Of a stretch of DNA of 23,327 bases, positions 12,163-18,286 are shown piece after piece (within the stretch, counting starts at the first letter, position 1; every line of letters starts with the position of its first letter). A program made the position numbers and the translations under genes. The notes below the pieces were generated by a model. It was given only the letters and a program-made list of their open reading frames with translations. It was not told the DNA's origin and made no database searches. The DNA comes from a virus: IMG/VR virus record IMGVR_UViG_3300027963_000351, positions 1 through 23,327 of that record. The stretch is one strand, 5' to 3'.

Positions 12163-12321
12163 ATGAAATATGTTATTCGATGTGTAAATGACCACGAACT
12201 ATTGTGGTCAAATGATGAAGGTTATACCGATTCAGATAATTTCGAAATATATTCTTTCGAAGAAACGAAAATATATCATTTACCCATTGAAGGTGAATGG
12301 ATAGAATTGGTAACATCATAA
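12163..12321 (+). CDS. Small acidic hypothetical protein immediately before the ribozyme
   Basis: 52 residues starting one base after the previous stop. Reads as beta strands with acidic loops (MKYVIRCVNDHELLWSNDEG; EIYSFEETKIYHLPIEGEW). No family recognised. Its TAA (12319-12321) is directly followed by the first base of the hammerhead ribozyme, so a terminating ribosome would sit on the ribozyme's first strand. Confidence 0.7.
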   Translation: MKYVIRCVNDHELLWSNDEGYTDSDNFEIYSFEETKIYHLPIEGEWIELVTS

Positions 12322-12374
12322 GCATTACTGATGAGGCTTTAATAGCCGAAACCGATTTTGAATCGGTCTAATGC
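12322..12374 (+). ncRNA. Type I hammerhead ribozyme
   Basis: Every conserved piece is present in order. Stem I: GCATTA (12322-12327) pairs with TAATGC (12369-12374). Core CTGATGA (12328-12334). Stem II: GGCT/AGCC (12335-12338 with 12344-12347), loop TTAAT. Core GAA (12348-12350). Stem III: ACCGATT/AATCGGT (12351-12357 with 12361-12367), loop TTG, including the required A15.1-U16.1 pair. Then C17 (12368), giving a GTC cleavage triplet. Cleavage is expected between 12368 and 12369. Stem I is the open stem, hence type I. Stem I is short, with no obvious internal loop to contact loop II, so cleavage might be slow or use flanking sequence. Confidence 0.93.
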
Positions 12375-12377
12375 AAA

Positions 12378-12563
12378 ATGAATATTTTAATAAAGAAAAA
12401 ATATATGACAAAAGAAACGATTAATATGCTTGTTACTGCTCGATGGAAAATCGAATTGGCAGCATCCATGGTGGACAATGAATCAGAAATCTATGATGGT
12501 TTGGTAAATTGTCTGGTTGAGTTAGATAATATATTGAAAGAAAAAACAGATGCATTTCTTTGA
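12378..12563 (+). CDS. Small helical hypothetical protein downstream of the ribozyme
   Basis: 61 residues from ATG 12378, or 52 from the in-frame ATG at 12405 (TKETINMLVTARWKIELAAS...). Neither has a convincing Shine-Dalgarno. After ribozyme cleavage the message would begin at 12369, leaving a leader of nine bases before 12378 or 36 before 12405; the second is easier to reconcile with normal initiation. The protein is helical and moderately acidic (VNCLVELDNILKEKTDAFL) and unrecognised. Confidence 0.66.
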   Translation: MNILIKKKYMTKETINMLVTARWKIELAASMVDNESEIYDGLVNCLVELDNILKEKTDAFL

Positions 12564-12723
12564 AGCAATGAGAATTATCAACGAATTTGGTGCCAAAGCA
12601 AAGTCACCAAGTCTATTCGATGCAATGATTGAGATGGAAGAAAATATGTCATATTTGAAACCAGAACAAAAAGAAGCATGGAATGTGATTGTTGGTGGTT
12701 GGGAAAATGAAGATGTGGCGTAA
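12550..12723 (+). CDS. Small hypothetical protein
   Basis: 57 residues, overlapping the end of the previous gene by 14 bases in another frame. Sequence is helical: FFEAMRIINEFGAKAKS, then LFDAMIEMEENMSYLKPEQKEAWNVIVGGW. The LKPEQKEAW turn is reminiscent of small phage helical proteins, but no family can be named. Its end overlaps an upstream extension of the next frame. Confidence 0.66.
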   Translation: MHFFEAMRIINEFGAKAKSPSLFDAMIEMEENMSYLKPEQKEAWNVIVGGWENEDVA

Positions 12724-12742
12724 ACGACAAATAAGGGAATCT

Positions 12743-12937
12743 ATGACAAATTCAGAAATGATTGATAAGTTAAAACAGGCACAGCAATTACTTGCTGATG
12801 TATATCATTGGGCTGATACCCCAATGTCCAATGGGTTACAGGTTTCTCCTTTGAAAACCAATGCTCAGATTGCAAGTGAGTTATCGGTTGCCGATTCTTG
12901 CATTTGTGAATGTCTTGATTTATTGAGAGATGAATAA
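12743..12937 (+). CDS. Small hypothetical protein
   Basis: 64 residues. The frame is open from further upstream with ATGs at 12707 and 12713, but AAGGGA (12733-12738) supports ATG 12743 and avoids overlap with the preceding gene. Helical N-terminus (EMIDKLKQAQQLLADVYHWA), a Pro/Asn-rich middle and a C-terminal helix containing DSCICECLDLL with three cysteines. Unrecognised. TAATG overlap with the next gene. Confidence 0.7.
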   Translation: MTNSEMIDKLKQAQQLLADVYHWADTPMSNGLQVSPLKTNAQIASELSVADSCICECLDLLRDE

Positions 12938-13212
12938 TGATTCATAATTATGGTATGTTTAGTGTCGAAGGCAATAATGCCATCCACTTGATTGTTGAAA
13001 ATGCTCTCAAAAACAATTTACGATGGATTGATGTATATCGTGAGTTGCAAGACCTTTCACTTACAGAAGGTTTTGAAGAAGCAATGGATACAGAAGTCCG
13101 TGAAATTGTATACGAAGTGTTAGAATCAACGGATAATTTTTATGGTAGTGATGATTCCGATGGTCAACCTGACGAAGCGCAAGAATGGCACGATTACGAT
13201 CCAGATTGTTGA
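12937..13212 (+). CDS. Acidic hypothetical protein
   Basis: 91 residues, last gene before the promoter at 13239. N-terminal half is helical (NNAIHLIVENALKNNLRWIDVYRELQD); the C-terminal 30 residues are strongly acidic and polar (STDNFYGSDDSDGQPDEAQEW). It shares one base with the preceding stop. No family recognised; the acidic tail recalls DNA-mimic or chaperone-like tails but nothing supports a function. Confidence 0.7.
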   Translation: MIHNYGMFSVEGNNAIHLIVENALKNNLRWIDVYRELQDLSLTEGFEEAMDTEVREIVYEVLESTDNFYGSDDSDGQPDEAQEWHDYDPDC

Positions 13213-13238
13213 GTGTTGTATTTTAACGACAGGGGTGG

Positions 13239-13266
13239 TTGCCACACCCTGTGGTTAGTGTATAAT
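13239..13266 (+). promoter_or_regulatory. TTGCCA-type promoter under a hairpin
   Basis: TTGCCA (13239-13244), 16-base spacer, TATAAT (13261-13266). The -35 lies in the loop region of an imperfect GC-rich inverted repeat, ACAGGGGTGG/CCACACCCTGT (about 13229-13252, one bulge), which may be a terminator stem for the upstream unit or an operator. Confidence 0.8.
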
Positions 13267-13291
13267 ATGTGTTTTATTTGACAGGAAATGT

Positions 13292-14164
13292 ATGATTGAA
13301 GTGAAATTCATAAACGGAAAGTATGTTGCCAACATAAATGGCAAGATTGTCAAGCGCTCCAAAAAAGAGCATATGGATTATGTTGTCAAAAAAGCTGGTG
13401 CCGATACTGTGCAACCTATTGTAGAATCTAAATTCTCTATCAATGAGCGTTTTGGTTTTCTATCAGATATGGTCACAATGGTTGCAAAAGGCGACCAAGC
13501 ATCCGTTGTTGTTACAGGACCTGGCGGTCTTGGTAAATCCCATACTGTGACAAAATCACTTCGCAAGGCAGGTTTCAACGATTTGTCTACATTAGATAAT
13601 ATGCAAGTTGGCGAACCTGTGCCAAAAAATGCCTTTATCGTAATCAAAGGTTATTCTACACCTAAAGGTTTGTATCGTACCTTATATGAGAACCGTAACT
13701 CGGTTATTGTATTTGATGATTGTGACAGCGTGCTCAAAGATCCTGTATCACTAAACCTACTCAAAGGTGCATTAGATAGTTACTCACGCCGTGTAATCTC
13801 TTGGCGTGCTGATATCAAAGAGGAAGACTTACCAACCACTTTTGAGTTCAAAGGTCGTGTGGTGTTTATCTCTAACATTGCTTCATCCAATCTCGACCAA
13901 GCGATTATATCACGGTCAATGGCAGTTGATTTGTCTATGACTACCAAACAAAAGGTAGAGCGTATGCGATTCTTATTGACTCAACCAGAGTTTATGCCAG
14001 AATCCACGATGGTAGAGAAAAAAGATGCTATGGATTTGATTGACAAACTCAAAGATTCGGTCAAAGAATTGTCACTCCGTACCTTGATTCAAGTGACCAA
14101 GATTCGTAAATCTAATCCTAATCAAAATTGGCGTAACTTGGCAGAATATGCCATCTGTGGTTAA
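13292..14164 (+). CDS. AAA+ family ATPase
   Basis: 290 residues. A short basic N-terminal region (IKVxxGKIVKRSKKEH-like; residues 1-50) precedes the ATPase core: Walker A GPGGLGKS at 76-83, Walker B VIVFDDCD with D142-D143, a sensor-1-like VVFISN about residue 195, and an arginine-rich ISRSMAVDL. The C-terminal part is helical (DLIDKLKDSVKELSLRTLIQV). It resembles phage AAA+ proteins with a short ATPase domain; substrate unknown. The second Walker B acid is Asp, not Glu, which is unusual for AAA+ and could lower hydrolysis. Own promoter upstream. Confidence 0.82.
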   Translation: MIEVKFINGKYVANINGKIVKRSKKEHMDYVVKKAGADTVQPIVESKFSINERFGFLSDMVTMVAKGDQASVVVTGPGGLGKSHTVTKSLRKAGFNDLSTLDNMQVGEPVPKNAFIVIKGYSTPKGLYRTLYENRNSVIVFDDCDSVLKDPVSLNLLKGALDSYSRRVISWRADIKEEDLPTTFEFKGRVVFISNIASSNLDQAIISRSMAVDLSMTTKQKVERMRFLLTQPEFMPESTMVEKKDAMDLIDKLKDSVKELSLRTLIQVTKIRKSNPNQNWRNLAEYAICG

Positions 14165-14167
14165 TTT

Positions 14168-14362
14168 ATGTTTTCACCAATTGAATTTGTGTTAGTATCT
14201 GTAATGGTTGTGGGTAATCCCGCAACTGGCAAACTGAATTTGTTATATGAACCAATGGATCATTATAAAACAATAAAAGAGTGTAACAAGGAAGCGGCAA
14301 GGCTGAACAAAAAAGCCAATGTCAATACTTCCTATATTTGTATGAAAGTTGATTATGATTGA
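14168..14362 (+). CDS. Small protein with hydrophobic N-terminus
   Basis: 64 residues starting three bases after the ATPase stop. The first 16 residues (MFSPIEFVLVSVMVVG) are hydrophobic without positive charge; the rest contains ATGKLNLLYEPMDHY, then KTIKECNKEAARLNKKAN and a closing strand with a second cysteine (YICMKVDYD). This is like small exported phage proteins with an N-terminal signal or anchor and a disulfide. No signal-peptidase site is obvious. Confidence 0.66.
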   Translation: MFSPIEFVLVSVMVVGNPATGKLNLLYEPMDHYKTIKECNKEAARLNKKANVNTSYICMKVDYD

Positions 14363-14456
14363 TTTCTTAGAAGATGCATTTTTGTATTCTATTGCAACAT
14401 TGTATTTTTGTGTAGTTGGATTTGCCTTAGGTATGGTCGTGGGTTATTTAATATGA
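14355..14456 (+). CDS. 33-residue single-span membrane peptide
   Basis: Overlaps the end of the previous gene by eight bases and the start of the next by ATGA. After an acidic MIDFLED start, residues 8-33 are almost all hydrophobic (AFLYSIATLYFCVVGFALG...), with a GxxxxxxG pattern typical of helix packing. It is a membrane peptide of unknown role. The tight overlaps on both sides support its being real. Confidence 0.62.
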   Translation: MIDFLEDAFLYSIATLYFCVVGFALGMVVGYLI

Positions 14457-14668
14457 ATAAAATTGTAAATGAATTATTCAACCGTGCAGGCGGTTGGACG
14501 GAAGTGTGTGATGTATCAGGTGAAGAAATTCTGACCTATAACGAGCACTTGGATCCTGAGAAATTCGCCGAGTTGATTATTCGTGAATGTGCTGATATTG
14601 CAACCATAAATCAATTCCAGTGGAATTCTACTGGTGGGTATGTGTTAAAACATTTTGGCATTGAATAA
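14453..14668 (+). CDS. Small phage protein of the KFAELI...HFGI family
   Basis: 71 residues from the ATG at 14453, overlapping the preceding stop as ATGA; the frame is open upstream, but that part would extend into the membrane-peptide gene. PEKFAELIIRECADIA and the ending YVLKHFGIE match the protein at 7667-7879, so these are paralogues or two members of a common phage family. N-terminal VNELFNRAGGW is the typical family opening. Confidence 0.8.
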   Translation: MNKIVNELFNRAGGWTEVCDVSGEEILTYNEHLDPEKFAELIIRECADIATINQFQWNSTGGYVLKHFGIE

Positions 14669-14703
14669 TACTTGACCAAAAAAACTGAGAACTAAAGTAT
14701 TAT
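14665..14703 (+). promoter_or_regulatory. Inverted repeat upstream of promoter
   Basis: ATAATACTT (14665-14673) and AAGTATTAT (14695-14703) are nine-base perfect inverted arms with a 21-base centre. The right arm ends one base before the -35 at 14705. The left arm overlaps the TAA stop of the previous gene. Contains the AATACT/AGTATT core shared with other control regions here. Confidence 0.62.
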
Positions 14704-14704
14704 A

Positions 14705-14732
14705 TTGACAATTCCACCAGAATGTGTATAAT
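14705..14732 (+). promoter_or_regulatory. Sigma70-type promoter
   Basis: TTGACA (14705-14710), 16-base spacer, TATAAT (14727-14732), then AAGGA and the ATG at 14762. Confidence 0.87.
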
Positions 14733-14761
14733 GGTACCTGTTTCGTTGATTAAGGATGATT

Positions 14762-15019
14762 ATGTTTGAATATGAAAAGCGTGAAATTTCCATGTATGGT
14801 AACACCAAAGACCGTATCATGGAATCAATTAAGAATTCTACCACTTACAAGTATTCTGGCATTGGCATGATTATTTGTAGTTATATGTCCGACATTCAGG
14901 AAATGAATGAACACAATGAAGAAGGACATTATAATGAACAAATTCGCCAGGTATTGAATATCTGTAAAATGTTGATGATGGATTATGAACTCGGTTTTAA
15001 AGAAAGGGAGACAGTATAA
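14762..15019 (+). CDS. Hypothetical protein
   Basis: 85 residues. ATG 14762 is preferred over 14756 because AAGGA (14752-14756) is too close to the latter. The sequence has a basic opening (FEYEKREISMYGNTKDRIMES), a central IGMIICSYMSDIQEMNEH and a helical C-terminus with KMLMMDYELGFKERE. Unrecognised. Its stop overlaps the next ATG by one base. Confidence 0.72.
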   Translation: MFEYEKREISMYGNTKDRIMESIKNSTTYKYSGIGMIICSYMSDIQEMNEHNEEGHYNEQIRQVLNICKMLMMDYELGFKERETV

Positions 15020-15276
15020 TGTCGCATATGAAAGATTTATTTTTTGATATCATGGAACTAGGTGATTTTAGTTATTATAGGCGTGCAGGTAGTCATGCAC
15101 ACTATAGCAGAATTCCAATTCATTTGTTAGACCATTTTCGTAATGTTCACCCAAACAAATACAAAATTCGTTACCGTGGTCCACGTGCGCATAGGACTTA
15201 TCGTAGTCCCATCAGCAAGGCATCAACCTGTTTGAAGGAAGATGCCACACATTTTAGTGTTTATGATTATAATTGA
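15019..15276 (+). CDS. Basic His/Arg/Tyr-rich hypothetical protein
   Basis: 85 residues, TAATG overlap with the previous gene. After a helical start (KDLFFDIMELGDFSYY) the remainder is rich in Arg, His, Tyr and Pro (RRAGSHAHYSRIP; KYKIRYRGPRAHRTYRSP), a composition suited to nucleic-acid binding. No domain recognised. Its end overlaps a membrane-protein gene by 14 bases. Confidence 0.72.
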   Translation: MSHMKDLFFDIMELGDFSYYRRAGSHAHYSRIPIHLLDHFRNVHPNKYKIRYRGPRAHRTYRSPISKASTCLKEDATHFSVYDYN

Positions 15277-15406
15277 AATCATATTCGCTTGGATATTGTT
15301 GGCAATATCCCGTGACTTCTTTAAGAGAGAAATGAATATTGCAGGATGGCTTGCTTTATTTTGTTCTGCTTTTCAAATGTCATTGATTTTTTTAAAACTA
15401 TTTTAG
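15263..15406 (+). CDS. Small membrane protein with two hydrophobic segments
   Basis: 47 residues in a frame overlapping the last 14 bases of the previous gene. Hydrophobic segments at about 1-15 (MIIIEIIFAWILLAI) and 27-46 (AGWLALFCSAFQMSLIFLKL) flank a basic turn SRDFFKRE, predicting two membrane helices with the loop inside. That is holin-like in size and layout but too small to assign. The Shine-Dalgarno of the following gene overlaps its stop. Confidence 0.62.
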   Translation: MIIIEIIFAWILLAISRDFFKREMNIAGWLALFCSAFQMSLIFLKLF

Positions 15407-15415
15407 GAGTAAACT

Positions 15416-15808
15416 GTGGGTTTAGATATGTATGCGTACCGTGTCAAAGCGGAAGATGTGATTGATGATTTCAATGTGCGTGAAGAAACTGATGGTCGTA
15501 AAGAAAAGTTGGAAGAATTAGCCTATTGGCGTAAGCACCACGACCTACATGGTTGGATGGAACGCCTGTATCGTGCTAAAGGCGGCACCAAAGAATCGTT
15601 TAACTGTGTGCCTGTTCGATTGACCAAAGCGGACATTACTTGCTTGGAACATGATGTATTGACCAATAGACTGCCTGAAACACAAGGGTTTTTCTTTGGC
15701 ACCAATCCACCTGATGAATTCACACGGGAACAGGATATGGAATTTATTAAGAAAGCAAAAATTGCCATGGCTGATGGTGATGCTGTTTACTATGATTCTT
15801 GGTGGTAA
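15416..15808 (+). CDS. Conserved MGLDMY-type phage protein
   Basis: 130 residues, GTG start with AGGAG (15405-15409) six bases upstream. The opening MGLDMYAYRV and LAYWRKHHDLHGWMERLY, together with FNCVPVRLTKADI and the ending YYDSWW, mark a family widely found in phages and some bacteria whose function I do not know. The His- and Trp-rich YWRKHHDLHGWM block could bind metal. A DxxDxxF-like acidic helix precedes it. Confidence 0.8.
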   Translation: MGLDMYAYRVKAEDVIDDFNVREETDGRKEKLEELAYWRKHHDLHGWMERLYRAKGGTKESFNCVPVRLTKADITCLEHDVLTNRLPETQGFFFGTNPPDEFTREQDMEFIKKAKIAMADGDAVYYDSWW

Positions 15809-15809
15809 T

Positions 15810-15890
15810 ATGGTAGATTACATATTCTGCGTTGTAATTGCTGTTGCGTTGTATTTGCATTTAGTATCTGATTCGGTTGTGGTCGTATGA
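15810..15890 (+). CDS. 26-residue membrane peptide
   Basis: Starts one base after the previous stop and overlaps the next gene by ATGA. Nearly all of MVDYIFCVVIAVALYLHLVS is hydrophobic, followed by DSVVVV: one membrane helix. Very short and without a clear Shine-Dalgarno, so it rests on its gene-to-gene packing and hydrophobic pattern. Confidence 0.5.
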   Translation: MVDYIFCVVIAVALYLHLVSDSVVVV

Positions 15891-16057
15891 TTACCACATT
15901 AACGGAAACAGAAAATAAAGATATTCGTATGGCCGCAGCAATGAATACAAAACCAATTGCTGGCAAAACCATGGGTGAATGTTTTCAGTTGACTTTGATA
16001 GAAATGGTTCTTGAAAAGATAAGACAAAAAAACAAAATAGTTGGAGACAAAAAATGA
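15887..16057 (+). CDS. Small hypothetical protein
   Basis: 56 residues, with ATGA overlaps at both ends. Polar N-terminus (TTLTETENKDIRMAAAMNTK), then a helix ECFQLTLIEMVLEKIRQK and a basic tail. Not recognised. The packed start and stop suggest coupled translation with both neighbours. Confidence 0.66.
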   Translation: MITTLTETENKDIRMAAAMNTKPIAGKTMGECFQLTLIEMVLEKIRQKNKIVGDKK

Positions 16058-16236
16058 GTTATGAATTGAAAAACTACATAGTTGCCTTCCGTAAAGGAAA
16101 GAACAAAATTAAATATTGGCCTGTATTGGCGGAAGATGTAGAAGAGGCCAAATATTCAATCGAATTGGGTTGGCCAGAATATGAAATTATTGGTGTCTAT
16201 GTGGAAACGTGGTCTAATGAAACGGAAGAAATATGA
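16054..16236 (+). CDS. Small hypothetical protein
   Basis: 60 residues; TTGGAG lies a few bases before the ATG. A short alpha/beta protein: strand NYIVAFRKGKNKIKYWPVLA, helix EDVEEAKYSIEL, strand EYEIIGVYVETW, acidic tail. The layout, a strand followed by an EAxxxA helix, recalls small single-domain phage proteins, but no family is named. Overlaps the next gene by ATGA. Confidence 0.7.
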   Translation: MSYELKNYIVAFRKGKNKIKYWPVLAEDVEEAKYSIELGWPEYEIIGVYVETWSNETEEI

Positions 16237-16640
16237 GTATCGCAGCTTATAAAGAAATTACACAATGGGCGGATGACCCAAGTGGCAAGTCCAACAAAAT
16301 CTATCTATTTGATGGAAAATCAAATGCCTTGGCTTTTTCAAAAGATGAAGACTCGGATATTTTCATTTTCAAGGTGCCAATGGCTCTCTCAACCAGAGGT
16401 CGGAAGTTCATTAAAATCAAGCACAAGGCACTAGATGAGTATGGCGCCACCGTTGCGTTGGAACCGCCTCCAGTTGCGAATAATGTGACATCCTTCAGCG
16501 TACTAAGTGACTCTGGGAAGACCTATGTGGTCAATGTGACAGACGGTGGCAGTTACACCTGCAACTGCGTGGGATTCTCCTACCGTGGGAAATGTAAGCA
16601 CTCGGACTCTGTTGCTAAAAAACAACAGTCTGCCAAATAA
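16233..16640 (+). CDS. SWIM-type zinc-finger protein
   Basis: 135 residues. The C-terminus carries C110-N-C112 and C121-K-H123, the CxC...CxH pattern of SWIM zinc fingers (YTCNCVGFSYRGKCKH), which bind DNA or proteins. The N-terminal region is a beta-rich unknown domain with KIYLFDGKSNALAFSKDED, a basic KFIKIKHKALDEYG segment and a Pro-rich linker (EPPPVAN). ATGA overlap with the previous gene. A phage DNA-metabolism or regulatory adaptor is plausible. Confidence 0.8.
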   Translation: MSIAAYKEITQWADDPSGKSNKIYLFDGKSNALAFSKDEDSDIFIFKVPMALSTRGRKFIKIKHKALDEYGATVALEPPPVANNVTSFSVLSDSGKTYVVNVTDGGSYTCNCVGFSYRGKCKHSDSVAKKQQSAK

Positions 16641-16643
16641 TGC

Positions 16644-16671
16644 TTGACATTTACCGTGGTACCTGTATAAT
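16644..16671 (+). promoter_or_regulatory. Sigma70-type promoter
   Basis: TTGACA (16644-16649), 16-base spacer, TATAAT (16666-16671), beginning four bases after the SWIM-protein stop. It heads the operon that ends with the CobS-like gene. Confidence 0.87.
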
Positions 16672-16698
16672 TGGTAGTTCCAAAACGAAAGGATTATT

Positions 16699-16914
16699 GT
16701 GAAATTACCCTATAAAGATATTGTTGTTGGTTCTCAATCAGAATTGATTACCAATCCTTTTTCTGGTGAATCTGTAATGTTGAAACCGGAAGCAGTTGCA
16801 GTGTATGATACATTGCGTGGTTGTGCATGGTTTGGTGACCACAAAGGTCTGCGCAAAGGTCTTGATTGGTTTCGTCAACATTTTCCTGCAGAATACATGA
16901 TTTTATTGGATTAA
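16699..16914 (+). CDS. Small hypothetical protein, GTG start
   Basis: 71 residues; AAAGGA precedes the GTG by five bases. Opens KLPYKDIVVGSQSELITNPFSGESVMLKPEAVAVYDTLRGCA, suggesting a beta-then-helix fold, and ends DWFRQHFPAEYMILLD. The LKPEAVAVYDxLxGxE-like block is common in small phage proteins of unknown function. First gene of the promoter-headed CobS-like unit. Confidence 0.76.
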   Translation: MKLPYKDIVVGSQSELITNPFSGESVMLKPEAVAVYDTLRGCAWFGDHKGLRKGLDWFRQHFPAEYMILLD

Positions 16915-16916
16915 AT

Positions 16917-17093
16917 ATGATTGAAAAAGATTATAGTGAAGAATTTGAATATCTGAATGAATTAAGAGAATCTGGTGAGACCAATATGTTTGGCGCTGGC
17001 CGATACCTTCAAAATGATTTTGGTTTGAATAAGTATGAAGCAAGAGATATTGTCCTTGCTTGGATGAAATCTTTTAATAAGGAAAATGTATGA
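16917..17093 (+). CDS. Small conserved phage protein (TNMFGA...GL..EAR family)
   Basis: 58 residues from ATG 16917, two bases after the previous stop. YLNELRESGETNMFGAGRYLQNDFGLNKYEARDIVLAWMKSF is the hallmark of a widespread short phage protein; I know no function. Predominantly helical. Its stop overlaps the CobS-like start (ATGA), so the two are translationally coupled. Confidence 0.82.
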   Translation: MIEKDYSEEFEYLNELRESGETNMFGAGRYLQNDFGLNKYEARDIVLAWMKSFNKENV

Positions 17094-18238
17094 ATAAGAA
17101 TGCAAAGGCATTTATTGTCGCTGCTGAACGTATCTTTGGTTCTGAAGTGTTATTGACACGGGAAGGCATCAAAGAAGTATGTAACGAATCTGGTGCACCA
17201 TATCCATATTGGTTGGTGACCAAAGAACAATATCGTGCTGGTCGTGGTCAATATAAGATTCCACCATCAGGTGAAAAGATTATCAGAAAAACTGTTGTTG
17301 AAGAACCAGTTGCTGAGATTGCACTTGCTGCACAAGTTTTAGAGTTTCGTCAACCAAAATTGATTGATGATTCAGATGTTTCAATCCCTGCAAAGTACCC
17401 CGATTATGTACCATTTGGCTTTTATAAAGACCTTAACAATATTGTTAGGTCTCATCAATTTTATCCTGTTTTTATCACAGGTCTATCTGGTAACGGGAAA
17501 ACCCTCATGGTTGAGCAAGTCTGTGCTGAACTTAAACGGGAGTGTATCCGTGTCAACATTAGTATCGAAACGGACGAAACTGATTTACTTGGCGGTCCTA
17601 CTCTCGTCAATGGTAATGTGGTCAACCGTGATGGTCCTGTTATTACTGCAATGAAGCGTGGCGCAGTCCTATTGATTGACGAAGTTGACCGTGGTTCTAA
17701 TAAACTAATGTGTTTGCAAGGTATCATGGAAGGCAAACCACATTACAATAAGAAATCAGGCGAGATGGTTTATCCAAAGAATGGATTTACCGTCATTGCT
17801 ACTGCCAATACAAAAGGTCGTGGTTCAGACGAAGGCAAATATCTATCACAAATCTTAGATGATGCTTTCTTAGAACGATTCCCAATTACAGTAGAACAGG
17901 AATATCCTGATGCTAAAACAGAAAAGAAAATCCTTACACCATTAATTGATGATAAGGATTTTGTATCTAATCTCTGCCAATGGGCGGATGTGGTTCGCAA
18001 ATCGTATGATGAAGGCGCAACAGATGAGATTATCTCAACTCGCCGTCTTGTACACATTGCTAAAGCATACGCCATTTTCGGAGATAAGATGAAAGCCATT
18101 ACATTATGTGTAAATCGTTTTGACGAAGAAACTAAAATGGCTTTCTTAGACTTGTATTCCAAAGTAGACTCCACGGTGGAATCTCCAGCGAATACCAGCA
18201 CTATATCTACCACAATAGATGTTGCCAACCAACCATAA
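17090..18238 (+). CDS. cobS: CobS-like AAA+ ATPase
   Basis: 382 residues. About 110 N-terminal residues (a helical region including CNESGAPYPYWLVTKEQYR) precede a MoxR/CobS-type AAA+ core: Walker A GLSGNGKT at 131-138, a DETDLLGG segment, Walker B VLLIDEVDRG with D197-E198, and sensor-1 FTVIATAN. AFLERFPITVEQEYP provides the arginine-finger region. CobS is the ATPase of aerobic cobaltochelatase and a frequent marine-phage gene; its partner type, a VWA CobT-like protein, is encoded at 2558-4717. No large chelatase subunit is visible, so a chaperone-like role cannot be excluded. Confidence 0.83.
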   Translation: MNKNAKAFIVAAERIFGSEVLLTREGIKEVCNESGAPYPYWLVTKEQYRAGRGQYKIPPSGEKIIRKTVVEEPVAEIALAAQVLEFRQPKLIDDSDVSIPAKYPDYVPFGFYKDLNNIVRSHQFYPVFITGLSGNGKTLMVEQVCAELKRECIRVNISIETDETDLLGGPTLVNGNVVNRDGPVITAMKRGAVLLIDEVDRGSNKLMCLQGIMEGKPHYNKKSGEMVYPKNGFTVIATANTKGRGSDEGKYLSQILDDAFLERFPITVEQEYPDAKTEKKILTPLIDDKDFVSNLCQWADVVRKSYDEGATDEIISTRRLVHIAKAYAIFGDKMKAITLCVNRFDEETKMAFLDLYSKVDSTVESPANTSTISTTIDVANQP

Positions 18239-18250
18239 TTGTGTTAGAAT
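18222..18250 (+). promoter_or_regulatory. TTGCCA-type promoter overlapping the end of cobS
   Basis: TTGCCA (18222-18227), 17-base spacer, TAGAAT (18245-18250). The -10 is one mismatch from consensus, so it is somewhat weaker than the others. It would drive the winged-helix-like gene at 18287. Confidence 0.66.
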
Positions 18251-18286
18251 ATAGATTCATTATGTTATATTTGAAAGGAAATTAAA

